From: Mesorhizobium sp. dw_380
GTDB lineage: Bacteria > Pseudomonadota > Alphaproteobacteria > Rhizobiales > Rhizobiaceae
Assembly (NCBI RefSeq): GCF_018588885.1
Contig: NZ_JAFFIW010000021.1
Location: forward strand, 1 to 64,000
DNA length: 64,000 bases
Direction: 5' to 3'
Position numbers and translations under genes: made by a program. Of this stretch, positions 54,497 through 63,360 are shown piece after piece (the first letter of the stretch is position 1; every line of letters begins with the position of its first letter). The notes beneath the pieces are model-generated. The model worked only from the letters and a program-made list of their open reading frames with translations, was not told the DNA's origin and made no database searches.

Positions 54497-57400
54497 TCAG
54501 CTCGCCTCGCGCATGGCCTCGGCGGCCTGCAGATCGACCGAAACGAGCTGGCTGACGCCCTGCTCGGCCATGGTCACGCCGAACAGCCGGTCCATACGCG
54601 CCATGGTGATCGGGTTGTGGGTGATGATGACGAAGCGCGTCTCGGTGGTCTTGGCCATCTCGTCCATGAGATTGCAGAAGCGTTCGACATTGTGATCGTC
54701 GAGCGGCGCGTCGACCTCGTCGAGCACGCAGATCGGCGCCGGATTGGTCAGGAAGACGGCGAAGATCAGCGACATCGCCGTCAGCGCCTGTTCGCCGCCC
54801 GACAGCAACGTCATGGTCTGCGGCTTCTTGCCGGGCGGGCGGGCAAGGATTTCGAGCCCCGCCTCGAGCGGATCCTCGGACTCGATCAGCTGCAATTCCG
54901 CCGTGCCGCCACCGAACAGATGCGAGAACAGCCGCTGGAAATGGCTGTTGACGACGCCGAAGGCGGCGAGAAGCCGCTCGCGGCCTTCGCGGTTGAGGCT
55001 CTGGATCGCTTGCCGGAGCTTACGGATCGCCTCGATGATGTCCTCGCGCTCGGAGACGATCACCTCGAGCCGGTCGGAGAGCTCCTTCTGCTCTTCCTCG
55101 GCGCGCAGATTTACGGCGCCGAGCCGTTCGCGTTCGATCTTCAGCCTGTCGAGCTGGCGCTCGATCTCGGGCATTTCGGGCATCGGATCGTCGGCTTCCA
55201 GGCCGGTGTGGCGGATGACCAGATGCGGCGGCGTGTTCAGCGTCTCCTGGATGCGGGCCTCGACCTCCAGCCGGCGTTCGTCGGCCGCCGTCAGCCGTTC
55301 CTCGGCGCGCACGCGGGTCTCGCGCGCCTCGGCCAGCGACTGAATGGCGCCGGTGGCTCCCTTGTCCAGTTCGGACTGCCGGTTTTCCGCTTCCTGCAGG
55401 CGATCGGCGGCTGCCTTGCGCAAGGTTTCGGCCTCGGTGAGCTGCGACAGCAGCGCGCGCCGCTTGGCGTCTATCTCATCCGGAGCATCGGCCAGTCGTT
55501 CCCGCTCGGCCTCGGCCTCGGCCTTGCGCTCGCCGAGCGATGCGATCTGCGTCGAGGCGTTTTCGGCTCGCACCAACCAGTTGCTGCGCTCGGCGCCGAT
55601 GGCATCGAGCCGGCGTGTGCGCGCCTCGGCCTCGCGCCGCAACCCCTCATGGACGGCGCGCGCATCGGCAAGCGTGGCGCGGTCGCGGGCGACATTGGCC
55701 GAGGATTGTTCGAGCTGCAATTGCAGGTCGCCGAGATCGGGCGCGTCCTGCAGCAGCATTTGGGCTTCGACGAAGGCCGCCGAGGTTTCCTCATGGCTGT
55801 CGACGATGCGGGCGCGCGCCTCGTCCAAGGCGGCGCGCCGGCTCGACAGCTCGCCACCGGCCTTCTCGGCCTCGGCCAGCGCGTTGCGGGCAGCGTCCAG
55901 CCGATGCTGGGCATCGCGCCCGGCCTGGCGCGTGTTGCGTTCGGCCTCGCTCGCCTGGCGAAGCGCCTGTTCAGCCTGCGCCAGCGCTTCTTCTGCCTGG
56001 CGCAAGACAAGTGTCGCCTGCACCGCTTCGGCATCGAGTTCGGCAAGCCGGTTCTTCTGCGCCAGCCTTTGTGCCGCGGCAGTCGGCGCATCGGCGCTGG
56101 CGGTAAGGCCGTCCCAGCGCCACAGCGCACCCTCGCGGCTGACCAGACGCTGGCCGGGCGCAAGCAGCCCCTGCAGCCGGCGGCCGTCGGCCGCCTCGAC
56201 AATGCCGATCTGCGCCAGCCGCCGGGCAAGTTGCGCCGGCGCGCGCACCACGCTGGCAAGGCTTTTCACGCTTTCCGGCAACGCCGCGTCGCCGGGCTGG
56301 ATCTGGCTTTCGCCCCAATGCGCCGGCGCGCTGCGGTCGAGCGGCACGTCCAGGTCTTCGCCAAGCGCGGCACCGAGCGCCGTCTCGAAGCCGCGCTCGA
56401 CGCTGATCTGCTCCAGCACCGAGGGGAAGAGATCGCCACTGGCGGCGTTGAGGATCTTGGCCAGCGTCCGCGCTTCGGTCTCGATCCGCGCTAGCTCGGC
56501 CCGGGCATCCTGAAGCGGCGGCCGAGCGGCACTTTCGTTCGTACGGGCGTCGATGACCGACTGTTCGGCCTGCGACACGGCGGCCTCGGATTCCTCCAGC
56601 AGCGCGACGGCCTGTTCGACCAGTTCGCGCTTTTCGGCCGGATCGGGCAAGCCGGCGACCTTGGAGAGGATGTCAGACAGTTCGCGATCGACCTCGGCGA
56701 GCTGGCGCGCGAAGCGGTCGCGGCGCTCGGCCGTGTCGCGCAGCGTGCGTTCGATCTGGTTGCGCGAGGCGGCCGCCTCGGCCCGCTCGGCGGTCAGCGC
56801 GGCGAGTTTTGCCTCGCTTTGCGCAAGCGTCGATGCAGCCCGTTCGAAGGCCGCGCGGGTGGTGGCCTCGCGCTCCGCCGCGCCGGCATTTTCGGAGTTC
56901 AGCGTCGCTTCTTCGGCGCGCAGGCGTTCAAGAATATCCGCATTGTCGCGCACCATGCGCTCCTCGCGGGCGATGTCGCCGTCGAGTTGTTGCAGCCGGC
57001 GCTCGAGTTCGGCCTGACGGGCGCGGATACGGCCAGCCTCCTCCTCGATCTGCGACTTGGCGATCGACAGGCGCTGGAACGCAGCGGCGGCGGCGGCTTC
57101 GGCATCGCGCAGGTCCGGCAGGCGGTGAGCGCCGATGCCCTGCTCCCTGGCGGCGGCCATCTGCGCAGCGGCGCGGTCGCCGACCAGCGCCGTGGCGATA
57201 GCCAGCGCCGAGCGCGCCTCGCCCTCCTGCGTCTTGGCCAGCGTCCAGCGCAGATGCAGCAATGTCGCTTCGGCCTTGCGGATATCGGCCGACAGGTTCT
57301 TGAAGCGGGAAGCCTGGCGCGCCTGGCGCTTCAGGCTTTCGATCTGGCTTTCCAGCTCGCCGACGACGTCGTCCAGGCGTTCCAGATTCTGTTCGGCCGC

Positions 57401-57955
57401 CTTGAGCCGCAGTTCGGCCTCATGGCGGCGGGTGTGCAGGCCGGAAATGCCGGCCGCTTCTTCGAGCAGCGCACGGCGCGCCTGCGGCTTGGCCTGGATC
57501 AGTTCGCCGATGCGGCCCTGCCCGACCATCGACGGCGAGCGCGCGCCGGTCGACTGGTCGGCGAACAGAAGCTGCACGTCCTTGGCGCGCGCTTCCTTGC
57601 CGTTGATGCGGTAGAGCGAACCCGCCTCACGTTCGATGCGGCGCGACACCTGCAACTCATCGGCATCGTTGAAGGCGGAGGGTGCCGAGCGGTCGCTATT
57701 GTCGAGGAACAGCGTGACTTCGGCGGTGTTGCGCGCGGGCCGAGCGCCCGAGCCGGAAAAGATCACGTCGTCCATGCCGGACGCGCGCATATTCTTGTAG
57801 GAGCTTTCGCCCATCACCCAGCGCAGCGCCTCGACAAGGTTCGACTTGCCGCAGCCGTTCGGCCCGACAATACCCGTCAGGCCGCGTTCGATAACGAACT
57901 CGCCGGGCTCGACGAAAGACTTGAAACCAAGGAGGCGAAGGCGCGAAAACTTCAT
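54497..57955 (-). CDS. smc: Chromosome segregation protein SMC
   Basis: The large ATPase of the condensin-like SMC-ScpAB complex. The 1152 residues have Walker A GPNGCGKSNLVEALRWVMG (31-39 core), a globular hinge around residues 500-600 flanked by long coiled coils, and a C-terminal signature TLLSGGEQALTAMSLIFAVF with Walker B ICVLDEVDAPLDD. It begins MKFSRLRLLGFKSFVEPGEF. Length is standard. It lies downstream of dciA and the DsbA-like gene on the same strand, a usual rhizobial arrangement. Confidence 0.95.
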   Translation of the reverse strand: MKFSRLRLLGFKSFVEPGEFVIERGLTGIVGPNGCGKSNLVEALRWVMGESSYKNMRASGMDDVIFSGSGARPARNTAEVTLFLDNSDRSAPSAFNDADELQVSRRIEREAGSLYRINGKEARAKDVQLLFADQSTGARSPSMVGQGRIGELIQAKPQARRALLEEAAGISGLHTRRHEAELRLKAAEQNLERLDDVVGELESQIESLKRQARQASRFKNLSADIRKAEATLLHLRWTLAKTQEGEARSALAIATALVGDRAAAQMAAAREQGIGAHRLPDLRDAEAAAAAAFQRLSIAKSQIEEEAGRIRARQAELERRLQQLDGDIAREERMVRDNADILERLRAEEATLNSENAGAAEREATTRAAFERAASTLAQSEAKLAALTAERAEAAASRNQIERTLRDTAERRDRFARQLAEVDRELSDILSKVAGLPDPAEKRELVEQAVALLEESEAAVSQAEQSVIDARTNESAARPPLQDARAELARIETEARTLAKILNAASGDLFPSVLEQISVERGFETALGAALGEDLDVPLDRSAPAHWGESQIQPGDAALPESVKSLASVVRAPAQLARRLAQIGIVEAADGRRLQGLLAPGQRLVSREGALWRWDGLTASADAPTAAAQRLAQKNRLAELDAEAVQATLVLRQAEEALAQAEQALRQASEAERNTRQAGRDAQHRLDAARNALAEAEKAGGELSSRRAALDEARARIVDSHEETSAAFVEAQMLLQDAPDLGDLQLQLEQSSANVARDRATLADARAVHEGLRREAEARTRRLDAIGAERSNWLVRAENASTQIASLGERKAEAEAERERLADAPDEIDAKRRALLSQLTEAETLRKAAADRLQEAENRQSELDKGATGAIQSLAEARETRVRAEERLTAADERRLEVEARIQETLNTPPHLVIRHTGLEADDPMPEMPEIERQLDRLKIERERLGAVNLRAEEEQKELSDRLEVIVSEREDIIEAIRKLRQAIQSLNREGRERLLAAFGVVNSHFQRLFSHLFGGGTAELQLIESEDPLEAGLEILARPPGKKPQTMTLLSGGEQALTAMSLIFAVFLTNPAPICVLDEVDAPLDDHNVERFCNLMDEMAKTTETRFVIITHNPITMARMDRLFGVTMAEQGVSQLVSVDLQAAEAMREAS

Positions 57956-58072
57956 TCACGCGCCTCATAGGCGGGTTCGGCAAAAGTGTTCCGCGGTCTT
58001 GCGAAGAGAATCCGCGGCAAGACGACTGGTCGAGCAGCGCCGGGGCGCTGCCGCCTCAGCGCTGAACGAGCG

Positions 58073-58816
58073 TCAGAGCAGAGGGTCGATGATGGCCGAC
58101 ATTTCCTCAATCGACATCGCCCCTTTGTAGGTCTTACCGTTGATGAAGAAGGTCGGTGTCGAGTCGACCTTGAATTCATTGGCGCCGCGCTTCTGGACCG
58201 ATCTCACATCGTCCAGAAGTTTCTGGTCCGTCAAGCAGGCCTCGAAGGACTCCTGTGTAAAACCGGCGAGCTTCGAAATTTGCAGCAGCGCGTCCTTGGT
58301 GTTCGACACGCCCACCCAGTTCGCCTGCTGCCTGAACAGCACGTCGACCATCGGGAAATAGTTATCCTTGGCGCAGCGCGCCAGCATGAAACCCGCTTCA
58401 GCGCTCGGATCGAACGGGAATTCGCGCAGGATGTAGCGCGCCTTGCCGGTGTCGATGTACTTGGTCTTCAGTTCCGGGAAGGTCGTTTCGGCGAAATGCG
58501 CGCAATGCGGGCAGGTCATCGAGGCGTATTCGACGATGGTGACCTTGGCGTCGTCCTTGCCGAGCTGCTTGTCGGGCAATGCGCCCGGCTTCAGCAGTTC
58601 CGCCATGTCGACAGTGCCCTGCGCTTCCGGCGCCTGGACCGCGGCCGGCGTCGCCGGCTTTGCGGGTGCGGCCGGATCGGCGGGCTTCACATCCGCCGCC
58701 TTGGCCTGTTCGCCCGAGTCACTGCAGGCGGCGAGCAGGGCCACCGCCGGAATGGCGGCCAGCGAAGACAGGACGTTTCTGCGAGACAAGCTGTTGCCGA
58801 ACGGAGGACGGTTCAT
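58073..58816 (-). CDS. DsbA-family thiol:disulfide protein, probable lipoprotein or Tat substrate
   Basis: Periplasmic thioredoxin-fold protein. The ATG at 58816 gives 247 residues. The N-terminus has the twin-arginine-like SRRNVLSSLAAIPAVALLAAC, where LLAAC is also a lipobox, so the protein is either lipid-anchored or Tat-exported. A Pro/Ala-rich linker (about 35-65) leads to the DsbA domain with the CPHC active site in YASMTCPHCAHFAE and the cis-Pro in VDSTPTFFING. It lies between dciA and smc. A GTG at 58825 is an alternative start. Confidence 0.88.
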   Translation of the reverse strand: MNRPPFGNSLSRRNVLSSLAAIPAVALLAACSDSGEQAKAADVKPADPAAPAKPATPAAVQAPEAQGTVDMAELLKPGALPDKQLGKDDAKVTIVEYASMTCPHCAHFAETTFPELKTKYIDTGKARYILREFPFDPSAEAGFMLARCAKDNYFPMVDVLFRQQANWVGVSNTKDALLQISKLAGFTQESFEACLTDQKLLDDVRSVQKRGANEFKVDSTPTFFINGKTYKGAMSIEEMSAIIDPLL

Positions 58817-58970
58817 ACGAATCACCTGACAAGGGTTGGATTTTGCAATGCAAAGGCACGAAAAGGCGAGAGTTGGCGCGAATTAAGGCATCTCCATCCC
58901 CAATCCAATCGCGAAACCTGACAAAGGCGATCACGAATGCGAGATGTCGATGACAAATCCATGACTGTCT

Positions 58971-59480
58971 TCAAGGAGTTCTTGGCTTCCTTTCACCCAG
59001 GATAGTTGCGCCAAGCCTTTCCAGCGAGGCGCGCAGCCCTTCATCTTCGATCAGTTCGACCGTGCTGGATAACTTTGTCTTCTCCGCCGCCGTCAAGGGC
59101 CTGAAGGTCGGTTTAGGCCGTCCTTTGTCCGCCGTCACCGGTTTTTGCACGATCCTGATGCGGCCTATTGCCGTAAAGCCGAGGAAAGCGTTGACGCGGT
59201 TGATGATCTCGCCGGTCTCGTGCTGCAAATGAAGTGCCGCCATCCCTTCGCAGGCGATGACCAGCACGGCCGGCTCGAACGGATCGTCCTCATGCAGGCG
59301 GCGCGGCCACTGGATCTTCTCGGGACGCGAGCGGCTGGCGAGGCGCGGACCGGCGATCTCCTCCCACGACTGGACGAGACCGATCGAGATGCCCGCCCGC
59401 TTGCGCAGCACCGGATCGAGGATCCCGGTGGCGAGATCGCTCACCGGAACAGGATTGCCGAAGCGCATTTTCCCTGCCAT
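58971..59480 (-). CDS. DUF721-family protein, possible DciA
   Basis: The 169 residues carry the DUF721 fold seen in DciA, the replicative-helicase operator of many bacteria that lack DnaC: LVQSWEEIAGPRLASRSRPE, VLVIACEGMAALHLQHETGE and RVNAFLGFTAIGRIRIVQ. The C-terminal 50 residues are charged. It is divergent from mutY with only 40 bases between start codons, a conserved rhizobial setting. The DciA role is inferred from the family. Confidence 0.8.
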   Translation of the reverse strand: MAGKMRFGNPVPVSDLATGILDPVLRKRAGISIGLVQSWEEIAGPRLASRSRPEKIQWPRRLHEDDPFEPAVLVIACEGMAALHLQHETGEIINRVNAFLGFTAIGRIRIVQKPVTADKGRPKPTFRPLTAAEKTKLSSTVELIEDEGLRASLERLGATILGERKPRTP

Positions 59481-59520
59481 GTGCGTTCTCCAGCCACGAC
59501 CTCATCCAACACGAAGATCA

Positions 59521-61248
59521 ATGGCACCAGCAGACCAGACCCGCAAGACCGGGCCAGACAATACCGCGTCGCGCCTTATCGCCTGGTACGACGCGCACCA
59601 CCGTGAGCTGCCCTGGCGTGTGTCGCCGCGCGAACATGCACGGGGCATGCGGCCCGACCCCTACCGCATCTGGCTGTCCGAAGTCATGCTGCAGCAGACC
59701 ACCGTCGAGGCGGTGAAGGCCTATTTCCAGGTCTTCGTGGAAAAATGGCCTGATGTCGAGGCATTGGCGGCTGCGCCGACCGAGGACGTGATGAAGGCCT
59801 GGGCGGGACTGGGCTATTACTCCCGCGCACGCAACCTCAAGGCCTGCGCCGATCTGGTGGCGGCGCGTGGCGGCCGGTTTCCCGACACGGAGACCGCCTT
59901 GCGAGACCTGCCCGGCATAGGCGCCTACACGTCGGCGGCCATCACGGCGATCGCTTTCGACCGCCCTGCCGCCGTGGTCGACGGCAATGTCGAACGCGTC
60001 ATCTCGAGGCTGTTTTCGATCACGACGCCGCTGAGCGAAGCCAAGGCCGAAATACGCGCCCATGTCGAGCGCATGGTGCCGGCGGCAAGGCCGGGCGACT
60101 TCGCCCAGGCGATGATGGATCTCGGCGCCACGATCTGCACCCCGCGCCGGCCGCGCTGCATGCTGTGCCCGCTGCGCGAGGATTGCAGCGCCGTCGTTTC
60201 AGGCGACCCCGAGCATTTCCCGGTGCGACTTCCAAAGGCCGACAAGCCGCAGCGGCGGGGTGCTGCTTTCGTGGCCGTGCGCGAGGACGGCGCCATTCTT
60301 CTGCGCAAGCGGCCCGAGAAGGGATTGCTCGGCGGCATGACGGAGGTGCCGACCACGGCCTGGACGGCGCGGGTGGATGGAGCCACCACGCCGGAGGCGG
60401 CGCCCTTTCCCGGCGATTGGCGGCGCGCAGGGACGATCACGCATGTCTTCACCCATTTCGCGCTCGAGCTCGAAGTCTTTCACGCCCACGTCAGAGATGA
60501 TGCGCCCGAGGGGTATTTCTGGTCGCCCGCTGATGAGATTTCCGGAGAGGCCCTGCCAACCGTCATGAAAAAGGCAATCGAAGCTGCGATACCCGGCGCG
60601 ACGAAAAGCCGTCGCCACAGAGTACAAAGAGGCCCCATGACTGAAATCCGCCACATCGTTTTCGACATCGGCAGAGTGTTGCTCCACTACGATCCGAACA
60701 TTCCGTTCAGCCGCCTCATTCCCGATGCCGAGGAGAGAAGGTGGTTCTTCGACAATGTCTGCACGCATGACTGGAATATCGAGCAGGATCGCGGCCGGAC
60801 CTGGGAAGAGGCAGAGGCATTGCTGATCGCGGACCACCCCGATCACGCCGAAAACATCCGCGGCTTCCGCCGCCACTGGCATGAGATGGTGCCGCATGCC
60901 TATGACGACAGTGTCGCCATCATGCTCGGGCTGATCGAGAGCGGCCATGATGTGACCATGCTGACCAACTTCGCCGCCGACACGCTGGCCGAAGCCCGCA
61001 AACGCTTTGATTTCCTCGATCGGCCGCGCGGCGTCACCATCTCCGGCGAGATCGGCAAGATCAAGCCGGACCGTGACATTTACGATCATCACGTGGCTGC
61101 GTTCGGCCTCGAACCATCGGCGACGCTGTTCATCGACGACAGCCAGAAGAATGTCGATGGCGCCAGGGCGGCGGGCTGGCAAGCGGTGCTGTTCACCGAT
61201 GCCAAGACGCTTCAAGCAGACCTTGAACGCTTCGGTTTAAAGGCCTGA
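59521..61248 (+). CDS. mutY: MutY A/G-specific adenine glycosylase fused in frame to a HAD hydrolase
   Basis: MutY removes adenine opposite 8-oxoG. From the ATG at 59521, residues 47-66 hold the catalytic Glu (WLSEVMLQQT), 130-141 the helix-hairpin-helix (LPGIGAYTSAAI), 152-157 VVDGNV with the catalytic Asp, and 206-222 the iron-sulfur C-x6-C-x2-C-x5-C. A NUDIX-like domain runs to about 365. No stop separates it from a HAD-family phosphatase that begins MTEIRHIVFDIGRVLLHYD at residue 373 and has FIDDSQKNVDGARAAGW near its end. The total is 575 residues. The HAD part also has its own ATG and weak ribosome site, so both a fusion and a separate HAD protein are possible. Confidence 0.85.
   Translation: MAPADQTRKTGPDNTASRLIAWYDAHHRELPWRVSPREHARGMRPDPYRIWLSEVMLQQTTVEAVKAYFQVFVEKWPDVEALAAAPTEDVMKAWAGLGYYSRARNLKACADLVAARGGRFPDTETALRDLPGIGAYTSAAITAIAFDRPAAVVDGNVERVISRLFSITTPLSEAKAEIRAHVERMVPAARPGDFAQAMMDLGATICTPRRPRCMLCPLREDCSAVVSGDPEHFPVRLPKADKPQRRGAAFVAVREDGAILLRKRPEKGLLGGMTEVPTTAWTARVDGATTPEAAPFPGDWRRAGTITHVFTHFALELEVFHAHVRDDAPEGYFWSPADEISGEALPTVMKKAIEAAIPGATKSRRHRVQRGPMTEIRHIVFDIGRVLLHYDPNIPFSRLIPDAEERRWFFDNVCTHDWNIEQDRGRTWEEAEALLIADHPDHAENIRGFRRHWHEMVPHAYDDSVAIMLGLIESGHDVTMLTNFAADTLAEARKRFDFLDRPRGVTISGEIGKIKPDRDIYDHHVAAFGLEPSATLFIDDSQKNVDGARAAGWQAVLFTDAKTLQADLERFGLKA
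60626..60639 (+). promoter_or_regulatory. Internal ribosome site and ATG at the MutY/HAD junction
   Basis: AAAGAGG at 60626-60632 lies four bases before an ATG (60637-60639) that opens the HAD domain in the same frame. The ATG is followed by A, giving ATGA, the usual overlap of two coupled genes, but the TGA is in another frame than mutY. This suggests an ancestral two-gene arrangement. Confidence 0.5.
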
Positions 61249-61317
61249 TCTGAATCGCTTGCGGCGATCCGCTGAGATTCTGAATCAATGCAGAAGCATG
61301 CAGCATTGGTGCGGGGT

Positions 61318-62451
61318 TCAGCCCCCTGCCCGTTCCATGCCGAGACGGGCGATGCGGCGAAGTTCGTCGATCGGGGTGAGCCCGCCACTGCGCTCATAAT
61401 GCCAGAAGGTCCAGCCGTTGCAGGCGTCCAGTCCCTGCACTTCAGCGCCGATCTTGTGGATCGAGCCGGCGCTGTCGCCGATCGCCACCGTGCCGTCGGC
61501 ACGCACCTTGGCCGCCCAGCGCTTCTTGGCGTCATAGAGCGTGGCGCCTGGCGTGACCAGCCCGGTGTCGATCAGGCTGACGAAGGCGACCCGCGGCTCG
61601 GCGCGCTTGCCGGTAAGCACCGTCAAATCGGCATCTTCCAGCGGCCGCACGGCGTCGATACGCTCGTTGGCGGCGTCGATATAGGCCTGCTCGCGCTCGA
61701 TGCCGACGAAATGACGGCCAAGGCGCTTGGCCACCGCACCAGTGGTGCCGGAGCCGAAGAAGGGATCAAGCACGATGTCGCCGGGCTTGGTCGAAGCCAT
61801 CATGATCCGGGCGAGCAGCGCCTCCGGCTTCTGCGTCGGGTGCAGCTTTTCGCCATTGTCGTTCTTCAGCCGCTCACCGCCGGTGCAGATCGGGAACAGC
61901 CAGTCGGAGCGCATCTGGACGTCGTCGTTCGACGCCTTCAGCGCCTCGTAGTTGAAGGTGTAGCCCTTGCCCTTCTGATCACGCGAGGCCCAGATCATCG
62001 TCTCATGCGCATTCTGGAAGCGGCGGCCGCGGAAATTCGGCATCGGATTGGTCTTGCGCCAGACGACGTCGTTGAGGATCCAGAAGCCCAGATCCTGCAT
62101 CTTGGCGCCGACCCGGAAGATGTTGTGATAGGAGCCGATGACCCAGATGGTGCCATTGGGTTTCAGCACCCGCCGCGCCGCCAGGAGCCAGGCGCGGGTG
62201 AAGGCGTCGTAGGCCTCGAAACTCTCGAACTGGTCCCAATGGTCGTCGACGGCATCGACCTTGGATTGGTCGGGGCGGTGCAGATCGCCGTCGAGTTGCA
62301 GATTGTAGGGCGGATCGGCGAAGATGACGTCGATCGACTTCTCGGGCAAGCGGTCGAGGGCCGCGACGCAGTCGCCCTTGAGGATCGTGTCCAGCCATTC
62401 GGATTGCTGGGGAGCAAGGGAAAGCTCGTCGAGAAGACGCATGGCAGACAT
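61318..62451 (-). CDS. ccrM: Cell-cycle DNA adenine methyltransferase CcrM (GANTC)
   Basis: Beta-class N6-adenine methyltransferase that marks GANTC sites near the end of replication in alphaproteobacteria. From the ATG at 62451 it has 377 residues. DPPYNLQL (46-53) comes before the SAM-binding DPFFGSGTTG (229-238), the beta-class order. The C-terminal 80-90 residues (VSLIDTGLVTPGATLYDAKK to NGWTFWHYE) are the extension typical of CcrM. It is monocistronic here, with the divergent HAD gene. CtrA-type control is known in Caulobacter but no site is claimed here. Confidence 0.93.
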   Translation of the reverse strand: MSAMRLLDELSLAPQQSEWLDTILKGDCVAALDRLPEKSIDVIFADPPYNLQLDGDLHRPDQSKVDAVDDHWDQFESFEAYDAFTRAWLLAARRVLKPNGTIWVIGSYHNIFRVGAKMQDLGFWILNDVVWRKTNPMPNFRGRRFQNAHETMIWASRDQKGKGYTFNYEALKASNDDVQMRSDWLFPICTGGERLKNDNGEKLHPTQKPEALLARIMMASTKPGDIVLDPFFGSGTTGAVAKRLGRHFVGIEREQAYIDAANERIDAVRPLEDADLTVLTGKRAEPRVAFVSLIDTGLVTPGATLYDAKKRWAAKVRADGTVAIGDSAGSIHKIGAEVQGLDACNGWTFWHYERSGGLTPIDELRRIARLGMERAGG

Positions 62452-62628
62452 TTTTACACCCAAGGCACGCGTTACTGTTTACTCCCCGTTATGGTTACCG
62501 ATCAGCGTAAATATTCGGTGAAGGCCGGCGGTGTGGGCTGCCGGGTTTGCGAAGGCGGTGCCGTTAGTGTATGCCGCGCCGCCTGAGCCCCGAGAGGCCA
62601 TTCCTCCATCCTCCTGTTCCGGATCACC

Positions 62629-63318
62629 ATGCCCCAGCCAGATCTTGTCATTTTCGATTGCGACGGCGTGCTCGTCGATTCCGAAATCATCGCGGCACGG
62701 GTCGAAGCCGAGTTGATAAGCCTTGCCGGATACGAGATCTCGGCGGAGGAGATTGCCGAGACCTATGCCGGCTTGACGTTCAAGGACATCCTGATGCGGA
62801 TCGAGGAGAAGTCCAAGATCCCGTTCCAGGTATCGCTGATCGATCGCGCCGAAGAGCTGGTCGACCGCAGACTGCGAAGCGACGTTCGCGCCATCGAGGG
62901 TGTGCGCGAAGCGGTTGCCTCGGTCACGGCGCAACGCTGCATCTGCTCCAACTCACGCTCGGAGCGGATAGAATTCATGCTGGAGAAGGTGCATCTGCTG
63001 CCGTTTTTCGCCGGCCGCATCTTCTCGGCGCTGGAAACGCCTACCGGCAAAACAAAACCGGCTCCGGACGTGTTCGCGCTCGCTGCCGAGAAGCTCAATG
63101 CCAATCCGGCGAACACTTTCGTCATCGAGGATTCCGTACACGGCGTCCACGGCGCCAGGGCGGCCGGCATGCGGGTGATCGGCTTCACCGGCGCGGCCCA
63201 CAGCTATCTCGGCCATGCCGATGCCTTGACCGAGGCCGGCGCCGAGACGGTGATCCGCCGCTGGCCGGAGCTAAAGAGCGTGATCGCCGCGTTGTCAGAG
63301 TGGTCGGCTGACGCTTGA
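62629..63318 (+). CDS. HAD-family phosphatase, beta-phosphoglucomutase-like
   Basis: The 229 residues have the HAD motif I IFDCDGVLVDSE, motif II in CICSNSRSERI, KPAPDVF with the motif III lysine, and motif IV VIEDSVHGVHGARAAGM. This matches the beta-PGM/sugar-phosphatase branch with a helical cap (about 20-85). It is divergent from ccrM and probably monocistronic. The substrate, likely a sugar or nucleotide phosphate, is unknown. Confidence 0.88.
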   Translation: MPQPDLVIFDCDGVLVDSEIIAARVEAELISLAGYEISAEEIAETYAGLTFKDILMRIEEKSKIPFQVSLIDRAEELVDRRLRSDVRAIEGVREAVASVTAQRCICSNSRSERIEFMLEKVHLLPFFAGRIFSALETPTGKTKPAPDVFALAAEKLNANPANTFVIEDSVHGVHGARAAGMRVIGFTGAAHSYLGHADALTEAGAETVIRRWPELKSVIAALSEWSADA

Positions 63319-63360
63319 AAAAGGTGCCTCCAGTCGGACGCACGCCATTTCAGTGACCGC

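Noticed and set aside
59257..59520. N-terminal extension of MutY by 88 codons
   Set aside because: The extension overlaps dciA on the other strand and has no MutY features. The ATG at 59521 matches the family start.
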